Assembly: GCF_007856155.1 (NCBI RefSeq)
Contig: NZ_CP042266.1
Span: 7,564,001-7,628,000, forward strand
Direction of reading: 5' to 3'
Source of the DNA: Streptomyces qinzhouensis
GTDB taxonomy: Bacteria > Actinomycetota > Actinomycetes > Streptomycetales > Streptomycetaceae
Length of the DNA: 64,000 nt
Shown: piece by piece, positions 16,834 through 25,133 of the stretch
How positions within the stretch are numbered: the first letter of the stretch is position 1
Layout: every line of letters begins with the position of its first letter
Notes under the pieces: model-generated
The model's input: the letters and a program-made list of their open reading frames with translations, nothing else
Told to the model about the DNA's origin: nothing
The model's database searches: none
Program-made: the position numbers and the translations under genes

Positions 16834-17526
16834 TCAGCGCGGACGGTACGCGCCCTGCTCGTCCGGGCGCAGCGCGTCCAGGATCAGCGATAGTCCGAAC
16901 GCGAACTCCTCGGCGTAGTCGTACTCGGGGCCGGCCGCCCGGGCCATGACGAGTTCCGCGAGGTGCGGGTGGGTGTCGGATGAGAGGGCGGGGAGGAAGG
17001 CGGTCGCGATCGCGTCGCGTTCCCCGGGCGCGGTGAAGGGGAGACTCAGCTCCTGGAGCACCGAGCCGTAGACGAAGCTGTCGATGACCGCGACGGCGCG
17101 TGCTGCCAGCGGGACGGAGAAGCCGCCCGTGCGCAGGGCTCCCAGGACGGCGTCGTGGTGGTGCAGGGTGGCCGGACCGGGCCGGCTGCGGGAGTCCATC
17201 AGGCCGACGGCCCACGGGTGGGCCCGGAGCGCGGCGCGGGCCGATGCGGCGCGGTCGCGCATGGCCGTCTTCCAGTCGGCCGCCGGGGGTGGCAGTTCGA
17301 TCAGGGCGAATACCGCGTCGACCATGCCGTCGAGGATGTCGTCCCGGTTGCGCACATGGTTGTAGAGGGACATCGCCTCGACGCCCAGCCCGGTGGCGAG
17401 GGCCCGCATGGTGACCCCGGACTCGCCCTTCTCGTCGGCGAGGGCGACCGCGGCGGCGATCACGCGCTCCCGGCTGAGGGCCGTTCGCTTCGGCCGGCCG
17501 CCCCGGCGGGTGGGGATCTCTCCCAT
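16834..17526 (-). CDS. TetR-family regulator with actinobacterial C-terminal domain (TetR_C_1-like)
   Basis: 230 residues from the ATG at 17526; the open frame continues far upstream but only as antisense of the NmrA-like gene. After an Arg/Gly-rich tail (RRGGRPKRTALSRERV) comes an HTH with MRALATGLGVEAMSLYNHVRN, the hallmark of the TetR subgroup related to tetracycline and efflux repressors. Two copies of a CTTACAGTGTAAG operator lie between this gene and the divergent gene at 17632. They probably let this protein repress itself and that neighbour. Confidence 0.9.
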   Translation of the reverse strand: MGEIPTRRGGRPKRTALSRERVIAAAVALADEKGESGVTMRALATGLGVEAMSLYNHVRNRDDILDGMVDAVFALIELPPPAADWKTAMRDRAASARAALRAHPWAVGLMDSRSRPGPATLHHHDAVLGALRTGGFSVPLAARAVAVIDSFVYGSVLQELSLPFTAPGERDAIATAFLPALSSDTHPHLAELVMARAAGPEYDYAEEFAFGLSLILDALRPDEQGAYRPR

Positions 17527-17571
17527 GAATGTTCTCCGGCTGTGTGGTCGTCCGGCTGTCGCACCGGCCTG

Positions 17572-17609
17572 CTTACAGTGTAAGTTCACGGTCCTGCTTA
17601 CAGTGTAAG
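17572..17609. promoter_or_regulatory. Twin TetR operators CTTACAGTGTAAG
   Basis: Identical 13-bp palindromes (6-bp arms CTTACA/TGTAAG around one central base) lie at 17572-17584 and 17597-17609, 25 bp apart centre to centre. They sit in the 105-bp gap between the divergent tetR gene (start 17526) and the NmrA-like gene (start 17632). Paired sites in such a gap are the classic layout of an autoregulated TetR switch. Confidence 0.75.
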
Positions 17610-17631
17610 TCGAGGGTGGGAGAGCCGAGAG

Positions 17632-18336
17632 ATGAGTAGTACCGAACGGATACGGAAGGTCTGCGTCATCGGCGCGTCGGGAAAGCTGGGCGGCTATCTG
17701 GTCCGGCTCGCGCTGCACCACGGCTACGAGGTCGTCGGGGTCTGCCGCGAACGCAGCGTCGGCAAGCTCGCCGAGTTCGCCGACCGGATCACGATCGTCC
17801 CCGGCGACACCAACGACCCGGAGGTGATCCGGCGGGCCGTCGCCGGGTGCGACGGTGTGCTGACCGTGCTCGTCCCCTGGGGCGTACGGCAGTACTCGTC
17901 GGGCACCGCACAGGCGGTGCTCGACCACGCGGACCCCGGTGCGCGGCTGGTCTTCTCCTGCGGCTGGCATGTGCCCCGGGACGAAAAGGACCGGTACACC
18001 CGGACCTTCAGGGCCTCGGCCCGGATCGTCACCCTGCTGGGCCGGGCCCTGCGCGTCATCGACATCGACGACCAGGTGATGGCGGCGCGCCGGATCTTCG
18101 CCAGTGACCGGCGCTGGACCGTGGTCCGCGCCAGTGACCTGGAGGAGGGCGAGAGCCAGGGGCTGCCCGTATGGACCCGCCATGTCGGCGATCCGCTGCT
18201 GAAGAGCAATCTGACCCGGCGCGTGGACTTCGCCCTGTTCATGGTCGAGGCGCTCACCGACGACACCCTCGTCCACGAGGCCCCGGCGATCGTCGGCCGG
18301 CCCGGGAGTCTCTCGGGGCGGACCGGCGAAGGCTGA
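17632..18336 (+). CDS. NAD(P)-binding (NmrA/SDR_a5-like) oxidoreductase
   Basis: 234 residues from the ATG at 17632 with a purine-rich upstream. The Rossmann signature VIGASGKLGGYLV is at residues 12-24, followed by atypical-SDR features (GDTNDPEVIRRAVAGCDGV; TVVRASDLEEG). There is no YxxxK active site, as in NmrA-like atypical SDRs that sense or reduce quinones and other electrophiles. It is probably induced through the TetR repressor divergently encoded next to it. It converges on the regulator gene ending at 18344, with only seven bases between the stops. Confidence 0.82.
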   Translation: MSSTERIRKVCVIGASGKLGGYLVRLALHHGYEVVGVCRERSVGKLAEFADRITIVPGDTNDPEVIRRAVAGCDGVLTVLVPWGVRQYSSGTAQAVLDHADPGARLVFSCGWHVPRDEKDRYTRTFRASARIVTLLGRALRVIDIDDQVMAARRIFASDRRWTVVRASDLEEGESQGLPVWTRHVGDPLLKSNLTRRVDFALFMVEALTDDTLVHEAPAIVGRPGSLSGRTGEG

Positions 18337-18343
18337 GCCGCGG

Positions 18344-19327
18344 TCACAGCCAGCCGCTGCGCTGTGCCTGCAAGGCCATCTGGAAACGGTTCGCGGCGCC
18401 GAGCCGGGCCATCAGGACCTGGAGCCGCCGGTACAGCGTGCGGCGGCTGATGCCGAGTTCGCGGGCGATGACATCGTCGCCCGCACCGCCCGCGAGAAGC
18501 CAGAGCAATCGCCGGTCGGCGGGCGGCAGGCCGCCGGGGCGGGTGGTGCGCCCCTGGAACGGCAGGGCGTTGCGCCAGGACTGCTCGAACAGCGCCACGA
18601 GCGCCGAGAACAGTCCGCAGGGCTGGACCACCAGCATGGTGTTGTGCACATCGGCCTCTTCGATCGACAGCGAGACCAGCGCGTACGCGTCGTCGATGAT
18701 GACGAGCTTGACCGGCACCGACGGCAGCACCCTGGCCTGCTCGCCGGCCTCGATACACGGTTCGATGACATCCTTCAGCCGGCCCGGGTGCTCCAGCGAC
18801 TCCCGCGAGTACACGACCCGTTGTGTCACCCCGCGGGCGAGCGTGGCCAGGGCGTCGCCGGTGGCTTCGGTCAGGGGGAAGTACGGCGGCGACTCGAACT
18901 GCCGGATCTGCTCGCGGGCGCTCGCCCAGGCCCGGCGGATCCTGGGGCCGATGGCCTCCCCGGTGACGACCTCGACGAGATCGTCGTTGTACGCGGCCAG
19001 CCGCTGCCGCCGGAACGACTCGAAGGCGCCACCGACCGCGATACGCGACTCCTCGACCTCGGCCGCCCGGTGCCGGGCCAGGATCTCCAGACCCGCGGCG
19101 GGCGGAACCGGGGCCACCGTGTCCTCGCCGTCCCGGGCGGCACTGGCCAGACCGGCGTCCACGAGGGCGCCGTACGCCGTGGCCTGCTCCTCGCCGTCCA
19201 GACCGGACGCCTCCGCGATCGTCCGCAGCGGGGCCGGGCCCCGTTCCAGAAGCGTCAGATAGACCCGGACCGCCGCGGGTCCGAGCCCCAGGAGCCGCAG
19301 GGCCTCGCCGAGTTTCGCGTTCGTCAT
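18344..19327 (-). CDS. TrmB/LuxR-like transcriptional regulator
   Basis: 327 residues from the ATG at 19327 (an in-frame ATG at 19336 is also possible; the very long upstream open frame is antisense to the M24 peptidase gene). The N-terminal winged-helix resembles TrmB (LGLGPAAVRVYLTLLERGPA). A middle domain contains REQIRQFESPPYFP. A C-terminal LuxR-type HTH is seen (DRRLLWLLAGGAGDDVIARE then LGISRRTLYRRL). This three-part plan is common in Streptomyces helix-turn-helix regulators beside secondary-metabolism or peptidase genes. The divergent M24 peptidase gene is the likely target. Confidence 0.82.
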   Translation of the reverse strand: MTNAKLGEALRLLGLGPAAVRVYLTLLERGPAPLRTIAEASGLDGEEQATAYGALVDAGLASAARDGEDTVAPVPPAAGLEILARHRAAEVEESRIAVGGAFESFRRQRLAAYNDDLVEVVTGEAIGPRIRRAWASAREQIRQFESPPYFPLTEATGDALATLARGVTQRVVYSRESLEHPGRLKDVIEPCIEAGEQARVLPSVPVKLVIIDDAYALVSLSIEEADVHNTMLVVQPCGLFSALVALFEQSWRNALPFQGRTTRPGGLPPADRRLLWLLAGGAGDDVIARELGISRRTLYRRLQVLMARLGAANRFQMALQAQRSGWL

Positions 19328-19460
19328 AGGCCGCATTATCGGCCGCGCCGGACCGGAAATGGCCGATCCGTGCCAGTGGCACGCTCCCGCCCCGGCGGAA
19401 CGCGGCGCGGGATACGTTCCGGGGGCCGCCGATGACCGGCGGCGGCGAGGGCTCCCGGGC

Positions 19461-19535
19461 CGTACCGCAGGAAGCCGTGCGGCAGGAACCCGTACGGCAG
19501 GAACCCGTACCGGATGAACCCGTACCGGAGGAACA
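19461..19535 (+). repeat. Five tandem copies of a 15-bp repeat
   Basis: Five consecutive 15-bp units of the form CGTACCGCAGGAACC run from 19461 to 19535, with one to four changes between copies. They lie in the 249-bp gap between the divergent TrmB/LuxR-like regulator and the M24 peptidase gene, about 40 bp before the latter's start. They could be spaced regulator sites or simple slippage. Confidence 0.7.
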
Positions 19536-19576
19536 ACCGGAACCGCGGCACGGCCGTTCCGGACCCTCGCCGGTCG

Positions 19577-21016
19577 ATGAAACAGCCCAGGAAGGTGGAC
19601 GACGTGGCGAAGGGCCGGAAGAACGGTCTCTACTCGGGGATCTCCGAGGAACTGTCCGCGCTGATGCGGACGGGATGGGCGGACACCGAGCGGCACGATC
19701 TGCTCCCCGACGAGCAGGCCCCGCACGCGGCCCGGCGCCGGACCGCGCTCTCCGCGCGCTTCCCCGGTGAGCGCCTCGTGATCCCCTCCGGGGGCCTCAA
19801 GGTCCGCTCCAACGACGACAGCTACCCCTTCCGGCCGTACACGGGTTATGTGCATATGACCGGGGACCGGGCCCGGGACGGCGCCCTCGTCCTCGAACCC
19901 CGCGCGGACGGCGGCCACGACGCCTACTGCTACCAGTTGCCGCGCGACAGCCGGAACGACAACGAGTTCTGGACCGGCCCCACGGCCGAGCTGTGGATGG
20001 GCCGCCGGCGCTCCCTCGCCGAAGCCGAACTGGTCCTCGGCCTGCCCTGCCGCGACGTCCGTACGGCCGCGGAAGATCTGGCCGCCGTCTCCGGCGTCCC
20101 GACCCGGATCGTCCGCGGGATCTCCCCCTCGCTGGAAGCCGCCGTCACCACGGACGAGGAGCGCGACGCCGAACTGAAGGCGGCGCTCGACGACCTCCGG
20201 CTGGTCAAGGACGCGTGGGAGATCGGCGAACTCCGCAAGGCCGTGGACTCCACCGTCCGCGGCTTCACCGATGTGATCGGCGAACTGTCCCGGGCGGTCG
20301 CCTCCTCCGAGCGGTGGATCGAGGGCACCTTCTTCCGCCGTGCCCGGCTGGAGGGCAACTCCGTCGGCTACGGGTCGATCTGTGCCGCGGGCGAGCACGC
20401 CACGATCATGCACTGGACGGACAACGACGGCCCGGTGCGCCCCGGGGATCTGCTCCTGCTCGACGCGGGTGTGGAGACGCACACCCTCTACACCGCCGAT
20501 GTCACCCGCACGCTCCCGATCAGCGGCACCTTCACCCCCGTCCAGCGGAAGGTGTACGACGCGGTGTACGAGGCCCAGGAGGCGGGCATGGCCGCCGTCC
20601 GGCCCGGTGCCGCCTACCGCGACTTCCACGAGGCGGCCCAGCGGCACCTGGCGGCCAGACTGGTCGAGTGGGGCTTCATCGAGGGCCCGGCCTACCGGGC
20701 GTACGAACTCGGGCTCCAGCGCCGCTTCACCATGGCGGGCACCGGGCACATGCTCGGCCTGGACGTCCACGACTGTGCCCAGGCCAGGAACGAGGAGTAC
20801 GTCGACGGCGTACTGGAGCCCGGAATGGTGCTCACCGTCGAGCCCGGCCTCTACTTCCAGCCGGACGACCTCACCGTGCCGGCGGAGTGGCGCGGCATCG
20901 GCGTCCGGATCGAGGACGATCTGCTCGTCACCGACGACGGCCACGAGAACCTGTCGGGCGGTCTGCCGCGGTCGGCGGACGAGGTCGAGGCGTGGATGGC
21001 CCGGCACGCGGGCTGA
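19577..21016 (+). CDS. M24-family aminopeptidase P (Xaa-Pro aminopeptidase)
   Basis: 479 residues from the ATG at 19577; a longer frame reaches 19514 but runs into the tandem repeats. The N-terminal aminopeptidase P domain (residues about 40-180) is followed by the pita-bread catalytic domain with the dinuclear metal ligands: Asp in LLLDAGVETHTLYTADVTRT (two Asp), His in GTGHMLGLDVHD, Glu in TVEPGLYF and Glu in GVRIEDD. It removes an N-terminal residue ahead of proline in the cytoplasm. The length fits aminopeptidase P I. A hairpin terminator follows at 21038-21066. Confidence 0.92.
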   Translation: MKQPRKVDDVAKGRKNGLYSGISEELSALMRTGWADTERHDLLPDEQAPHAARRRTALSARFPGERLVIPSGGLKVRSNDDSYPFRPYTGYVHMTGDRARDGALVLEPRADGGHDAYCYQLPRDSRNDNEFWTGPTAELWMGRRRSLAEAELVLGLPCRDVRTAAEDLAAVSGVPTRIVRGISPSLEAAVTTDEERDAELKAALDDLRLVKDAWEIGELRKAVDSTVRGFTDVIGELSRAVASSERWIEGTFFRRARLEGNSVGYGSICAAGEHATIMHWTDNDGPVRPGDLLLLDAGVETHTLYTADVTRTLPISGTFTPVQRKVYDAVYEAQEAGMAAVRPGAAYRDFHEAAQRHLAARLVEWGFIEGPAYRAYELGLQRRFTMAGTGHMLGLDVHDCAQARNEEYVDGVLEPGMVLTVEPGLYFQPDDLTVPAEWRGIGVRIEDDLLVTDDGHENLSGGLPRSADEVEAWMARHAG

Positions 21017-21037
21017 CCTCCGAAGGCGGCGGGGCGC

Positions 21038-21066
21038 CGCGGGCCCGTCCGGGGGACGGGCCCGCG
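21038..21066. terminator. Bidirectional terminator hairpin, 13-bp perfect stem
   Basis: CGCGGGCCCGTCC (21038-21050) pairs perfectly with GGACGGGCCCGCG (21054-21066) around a GGG loop. It lies between the convergent M24 peptidase and GMC oxidoreductase genes. Confidence 0.8.
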
Positions 21067-21076
21067 CGCCAGGGCC

Positions 21077-22648
21077 TCAGTCCAGCCGGTCCGCCATCAG
21101 CTCACCCACCATGATCGACACCAGGTTGGTGTTGGCCCGGGGGCACGACGGCAGCACCGAGGCGTCCGCTACATACAGCCCCTCCGTGCCGAGGACCCGC
21201 CCGCCGGGGTCGACCACGGTCGCCGGATCGGCCGGATCGCCCATCCGGCAGCTACTGGTGAGATGCTGGCCGTCGCCGGCGGTCCGCAGCAGATACCGGT
21301 CGAGGGCCCGGTCGTCGTCGACGACGGCCAGCAGCTCCGCGTTGATCTCGTCGAACCGCCCGTCGCAGATCTTCGAGACGGGCCGGGCCCGGGCCAGGTC
21401 CAGCAGCGCGCGGACACCGTCGCGCAGCCGCTCCAGGTCCCTCGCGTCGGACAGCATCCGCTGATCCAGCAGCGGTTGGGCCGTCGGATCCGCCGAGGTC
21501 AAGAGGGTCTTCCCGCGTGCGTACACCTGGTTGACCCAGACGAGGACGGCACCCGCGCCCCGGCGGGTGTCGGCCCGGGCCAGGGCGAGGACGTTCTGGT
21601 TGCAGGCCACGAACATCATGTCGTTCGGCTGCCCGCCGGGGCCGCCGCTCGGGTACCGGACACAGACATTGGTGTAACGGTCGTCGGGCCCGGCCTCCCA
21701 GGGCTCCGCCAGCGGCAGCCCGATGATGCTCAGGGGATGGTCCTGGAGCCCCTCCCCGACGGGCAGGTCCTCGACCGGAGCGATCCCGAGCGCCCGCAGC
21801 GCGTCGGCCGGGCCGATGCCGGAGCGCTGGAGGATCGCGGGGGAGTGGACGGCGCCCGCGCTCAGCACCACCCGCTCGGCCCGCTCCTCCCGCACCCCGC
21901 CGCCCGTGACGCAGCGCACCCCGGTCACCCGGCGCCCGGTCAGCAGCACCCGGTCGACCACGGTGTCGCACCGGATCGTGAGCAGGGGGTTCGCCCGGAG
22001 GGGCTCCAGATAGCCGTCATTGGTGGTCACCCGCCGTCCGCCGCGGGAATTGACGGGGTACGGGGAGACCCCGGTCGCGCCGGGCGCGTTGACGTCCGGC
22101 GCCCAGCCGTACCCGGCCGCCAGGGCCGTCTCGTACAGCGCCCGGTCCACCGCGCCCCACTCCGCTTCGGGGGTACGCGTGACCGGGATCGGGCCGCCCC
22201 GGCCGTGCCCGGGCGCCGCACCGTACTGGGCGTCGTCCTCCAGCGCGGCGAAGTACGGCAGCACCTCACGCGGCGACCAACCGGTGCAGCCGGCCCGCGC
22301 CCAGTCGTCGAAGTCCTCCATCGGCGGCCGGATCGCGATCTGTCCGTTGACCGTGGAGCTGCCGCCGATACCCCGGCCCTGGAGATAGGGGAGCGGCGGC
22401 TGGAGCTCGGTCCGCCGTGCCGTCAGTCCCTGCTGGAGTAGTGAACGGCCGGCTTCCGGGTCCCCGAGGGCCCGCAGCGGATTCGGCAGCCGCCAGACCT
22501 CGGACAGCTGCGCCGAGCGGTGGTCGGGTCCGGTCTCCAGCAGCAGGACCCGCTTTCCCTTCGCCACCGACCGGGCGGCCAGTGCCGCACCGGCCGAACC
22601 GGCGCCGACGACGATCAGATCCCATTCCCGTTCATGGTGGTGAACCAT
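21077..22648 (-). CDS. GMC-family oxidoreductase (choline dehydrogenase-like)
   Basis: 523 residues from the ATG at 22648 (longer frames exist upstream without family similarity). The FAD-binding motif VVGAGSAGAALAARS is near residue 12, followed by the GMC signatures GRGIGGSSTVNG and SAGAVHSPAILQRSGIGP. The C-terminal active-site region has GQHLTSSCRMG and ANTNLVSIMVGELMADRL. It oxidises an alcohol with FAD; the best-known relatives act on choline or polyols, but the substrate here is open. It stands alone on the minus strand with a 644-bp upstream region that contains the GTGCCC repeat tract. Confidence 0.92.
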   Translation of the reverse strand: MVHHHEREWDLIVVGAGSAGAALAARSVAKGKRVLLLETGPDHRSAQLSEVWRLPNPLRALGDPEAGRSLLQQGLTARRTELQPPLPYLQGRGIGGSSTVNGQIAIRPPMEDFDDWARAGCTGWSPREVLPYFAALEDDAQYGAAPGHGRGGPIPVTRTPEAEWGAVDRALYETALAAGYGWAPDVNAPGATGVSPYPVNSRGGRRVTTNDGYLEPLRANPLLTIRCDTVVDRVLLTGRRVTGVRCVTGGGVREERAERVVLSAGAVHSPAILQRSGIGPADALRALGIAPVEDLPVGEGLQDHPLSIIGLPLAEPWEAGPDDRYTNVCVRYPSGGPGGQPNDMMFVACNQNVLALARADTRRGAGAVLVWVNQVYARGKTLLTSADPTAQPLLDQRMLSDARDLERLRDGVRALLDLARARPVSKICDGRFDEINAELLAVVDDDRALDRYLLRTAGDGQHLTSSCRMGDPADPATVVDPGGRVLGTEGLYVADASVLPSCPRANTNLVSIMVGELMADRLD

Positions 22649-23045
22649 GTGTCTCTCTCCTTCCGCGCACAACGGCGCGCGCTGCGAACGTGCAGCGGTT
22701 CGGCATGAAGTGATGACGGAGACCGGAGCCGTACGGCCGCACCGCGGACAGGAGCACACGGCGGGCGGAAGGGGTCCGGCCCGGAGCACGGCGGCGCGGG
22801 GGCAGGGGAGGGCCGGGGAGCGGTATCCGACACATGGCGGCGGGACGAACGGATTCGCCGGACCGCCCCGCTGCCGCGGGTCACATCCGTGATCGGACGG
22901 GAACCGGCGGGCGGGGTGCGCACTCTTCTCGGCCATCAGCCACCGGACAACCGGTGGCTAGGCTCTGGACGCCTCGGGGCTGGACATGCCCGCAGGTTAC
23001 GGGCGAGGGGCGCCGGGCGTCCATGGATTTTCGCGCATTCTCCGC
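22649..23045. other. Gene-free stretch upstream of the GMC oxidoreductase
   Basis: No convincing gene is seen in this part of the 644-bp gap (22649-23292). Open frames here are shadow frames of high-GC DNA. It should contain the promoter of the oxidoreductase gene. Confidence 0.4.
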
Positions 23046-23135
23046 GTGCCCGTGCCCGTGCCCGTGCCCGTGCCCGTGCCCGTGCCTGTGCCCGTGCCCG
23101 TGCCTGTGCCTGTGCCTGTGCCCGTGACCGTGACC
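23046..23135 (+). repeat. Hexanucleotide repeat tract (GTGCCC/T), 15 units
   Basis: Fifteen consecutive hexamers GTGCCC, GTGCCT or GTGACC run without interruption in the gap between the GMC oxidoreductase and EEP genes. As 6 is a multiple of 3, every frame stays open. One plus-strand frame reads Val-Pro repeats and the minus strand reads alternating Gly-Thr or Gly-His, but none has a credible gene context. Confidence 0.9.
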
Positions 23136-23292
23136 GTGAGCCGTCGGCCCCGGGCCGCCGGGTGCGCGGAAACCCGGTTGATACAGAGCCGCGCGATCGC
23201 TGAAGCACCCCTTTGACCAGGCGGCAGCCCTGTTCCCCGAGGCTGGGGACGTACCCGGCCCCGGGTGGACACGAGATGGGGAGACACCGCAC

Positions 23293-24273
23293 GTGCCTAG
23301 CGCTCCGACGGTCCTTGGACCCGCCGCCGAACCGACGCCGGAGGAGCCGGCCGTCGCTCCTCGACCCCGGGGGCGCCTGCTCGCCGCGGCCGGGCTGTTC
23401 TGGGCGGGGCTGATGGCACTGCACGACCGGATCCCCAACGGGTTCGGCAATCTCGGCAGCCTCTTTCAGACACTGCTGCCCTGGGCGGGGAGTGCCGTGC
23501 CCGTACTGCTCGGGCTGGCCGCCGTGCGCCGCTCCCGCCTCGCGGCGGTCACGGCACTCGTGCCCGCCGTCGTCTGGGTGGTGCTCTTCGGCGGCACCCT
23601 CACCGACAAGAGCACCGGCGGCGGAGATCTGACCGTGGTGAGCCACAACGTCGACGAGGGCAACCCGGACCCGGCGAAGACCGCGCGTGCCCTGGCCGCG
23701 GTGAACGCGGACGTGCTGGCTCTGGAGGAGTTGCCCGAGGACTCCGCCGACGTGTACGAACGCGCACTGGCCGGTGTCTATCCGCACCACGCGGTACGCG
23801 GCGGGGTCGGACTGTGGAGCCGCTATCCGCTACGGGACGTGGCCGAGGTGCCGATCATGCCGTGGACCCGTGCGGTACGGGCCACGGCCGATACCCCACG
23901 GGGACCCGTCGCGCTCTATGTCGCGCATCTCGCGTCCGTACGGGTGCATCCTGCCGCCGGTTTCACCACCGGGCGCCGCAACGACGCCGCCCGGGCCCTG
24001 GCCGCGGCGCTCCGCGCGGAGCCCCTGCCGCGGATCGTGCTGATGGGCGATTTCAACGGCACCTCCCGGGACCGGGCGCTCGCTCCCGTGTTCTCGGCGC
24101 TCCGCTCGGTCCAGCGGGAGGCCGGCGACGGTTTCGGCTTCACCTGGCCCGCCGCGTTCCCCGTGGTCCGTATCGACGACATCCATGTGAAGGGGATCAC
24201 TCCGCGCTCTGCCCGGACCCTGCCGGCCACCGGCAGCGACCATCTGCCCGTCGCGGCTTCCCTGCGCCTGTGA
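23293..24273 (+). CDS. Membrane-anchored endonuclease/exonuclease/phosphatase family protein
   Basis: 326 residues from a GTG at 23293. Two or three N-terminal hydrophobic helices (about residues 28-100) anchor an extracytoplasmic EEP domain: VVSHNVDEGN, LALEELPED (metal Glu), VLMGDFNGTSRD (GDFN) and a C-terminal GSDHLPVAA with catalytic Asp-His. The layout is as in actinobacterial EEP proteins that cleave phosphodiesters at the cell surface. The stop codon lies inside a 12-bp tandem repeat (24268-24327). It is similar in plan to the EEP protein at 3.8 kb. It may be co-regulated with the two-component pair just downstream, but this is not shown. Confidence 0.85.
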   Translation: MPSAPTVLGPAAEPTPEEPAVAPRPRGRLLAAAGLFWAGLMALHDRIPNGFGNLGSLFQTLLPWAGSAVPVLLGLAAVRRSRLAAVTALVPAVVWVVLFGGTLTDKSTGGGDLTVVSHNVDEGNPDPAKTARALAAVNADVLALEELPEDSADVYERALAGVYPHHAVRGGVGLWSRYPLRDVAEVPIMPWTRAVRATADTPRGPVALYVAHLASVRVHPAAGFTTGRRNDAARALAAALRAEPLPRIVLMGDFNGTSRDRALAPVFSALRSVQREAGDGFGFTWPAAFPVVRIDDIHVKGITPRSARTLPATGSDHLPVAASLRL

Positions 24274-24327
24274 CCGGGCCTGTGACCGCGCCTGTGACCG
24301 GGCTTGCGACCGTGCGTGTGACCGGGA
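24268..24327 (+). repeat. Five tandem 12-bp repeats spanning the EEP stop codon
   Basis: Five units of CTGTGACCGGGC (two with two or more changes) run from 24268 to 24327; the first supplies the TGA stop of the EEP gene. A perfect 14-bp palindrome CCCCGGCGCCGGGG follows at 24331-24344. The two together could act as a terminator. Confidence 0.75.
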
Positions 24328-24378
24328 CTTCCCCGGCGCCGGGGTAGGACCGGCGACTGATTACGATACGAGGGTCGG

Positions 24379-25128
24379 ATGAACGATGACGACCAGGTGA
24401 GTGGTGTGGCGGAATCCCGGGTCCCGGACCCTCTCAACATGCTACTCGTCGAGGACGACGACGCCATCCGGCGCTCGGTCCAGCTGGCCCTGGAGCGCTA
24501 CGGCTACCGGGTCACGGTGGCCGCGGACGGGCTCGGCGGTCTTGAGGCGTTCCGGGACGGCGGCCATGATCTGCTGATCCTCGACGTGATGCTGCCCGAA
24601 CTCGACGGCATCGGCCTGTGCTGCCGGATCCGGGAGCAGAGCCAGGTACCGGTGCTGATGATGTCGGCCCGCGGCGACGCCCTCGATGTGGTCGCCGGAC
24701 TGGAGGCGGGCGCCGACGACTATGTCGTGAAGCCCGTCGACACCGCGGTCATGGTCGCCCGTATCCGCGCTCTGCTGCGCCGCGCCACCTTCCAGCCACC
24801 CGCCACCACCGCCCCCGCCCGTTCCGCGGCGCCCGGCGACGGGCCCCTGGTCTTCGGCGACCTCAGCGTCGACACCCGGGGCATGGAGGTCCGCCGGGCC
24901 GGCGAGCTCATCCCCATGACCCCCACCGAACTGCGCCTGCTGCTGGAGTTCGCCGCCTCCCCCGGAGTGGTCCTCGACCGCCGCAAGCTGCTGCGCGACG
25001 TCTGGGACTACGGCTGGGAGGGCGACACCCGCGTCGTCGACCTCTGCGTCCTGCGGCTGCGCAAGAAGGTCGGCAGCGGCCGGATCGAGACCGTCCGCGG
25101 CTTCGGCTACAAACTCGTCCGCGGCTGA
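24379..25128 (+). CDS. OmpR-family response regulator
   Basis: 249 residues. The receiver domain has the acidic pocket Glu25-Asp26-Asp27, phosphoacceptor Asp69 in LLILDVMLPELDG and a conserved Lys in YVVKPVD. The C-terminal winged helix has the OmpR signature (MTPTELRLLLEFAASPGVVLDR ... TRVVDLCVLRLRKK and a C-terminal RGFGYKLV). It pairs with the histidine kinase that begins six bases past its stop. The resemblance to the CseB group of envelope-stress regulators, and the DD-carboxypeptidase gene downstream, make a cell-wall role plausible. No sigE gene is present, so no gene name is given. Confidence 0.92.
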   Translation: MNDDDQVSGVAESRVPDPLNMLLVEDDDAIRRSVQLALERYGYRVTVAADGLGGLEAFRDGGHDLLILDVMLPELDGIGLCCRIREQSQVPVLMMSARGDALDVVAGLEAGADDYVVKPVDTAVMVARIRALLRRATFQPPATTAPARSAAPGDGPLVFGDLSVDTRGMEVRRAGELIPMTPTELRLLLEFAASPGVVLDRRKLLRDVWDYGWEGDTRVVDLCVLRLRKKVGSGRIETVRGFGYKLVRG

Positions 25129-25133
25129 CCGCC

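Noticed and set aside
22986-23216. Val-Pro repeat protein from the hexanucleotide tract
   Set aside because: No ribosome-binding site, no conserved flanks and a pure repeat origin.
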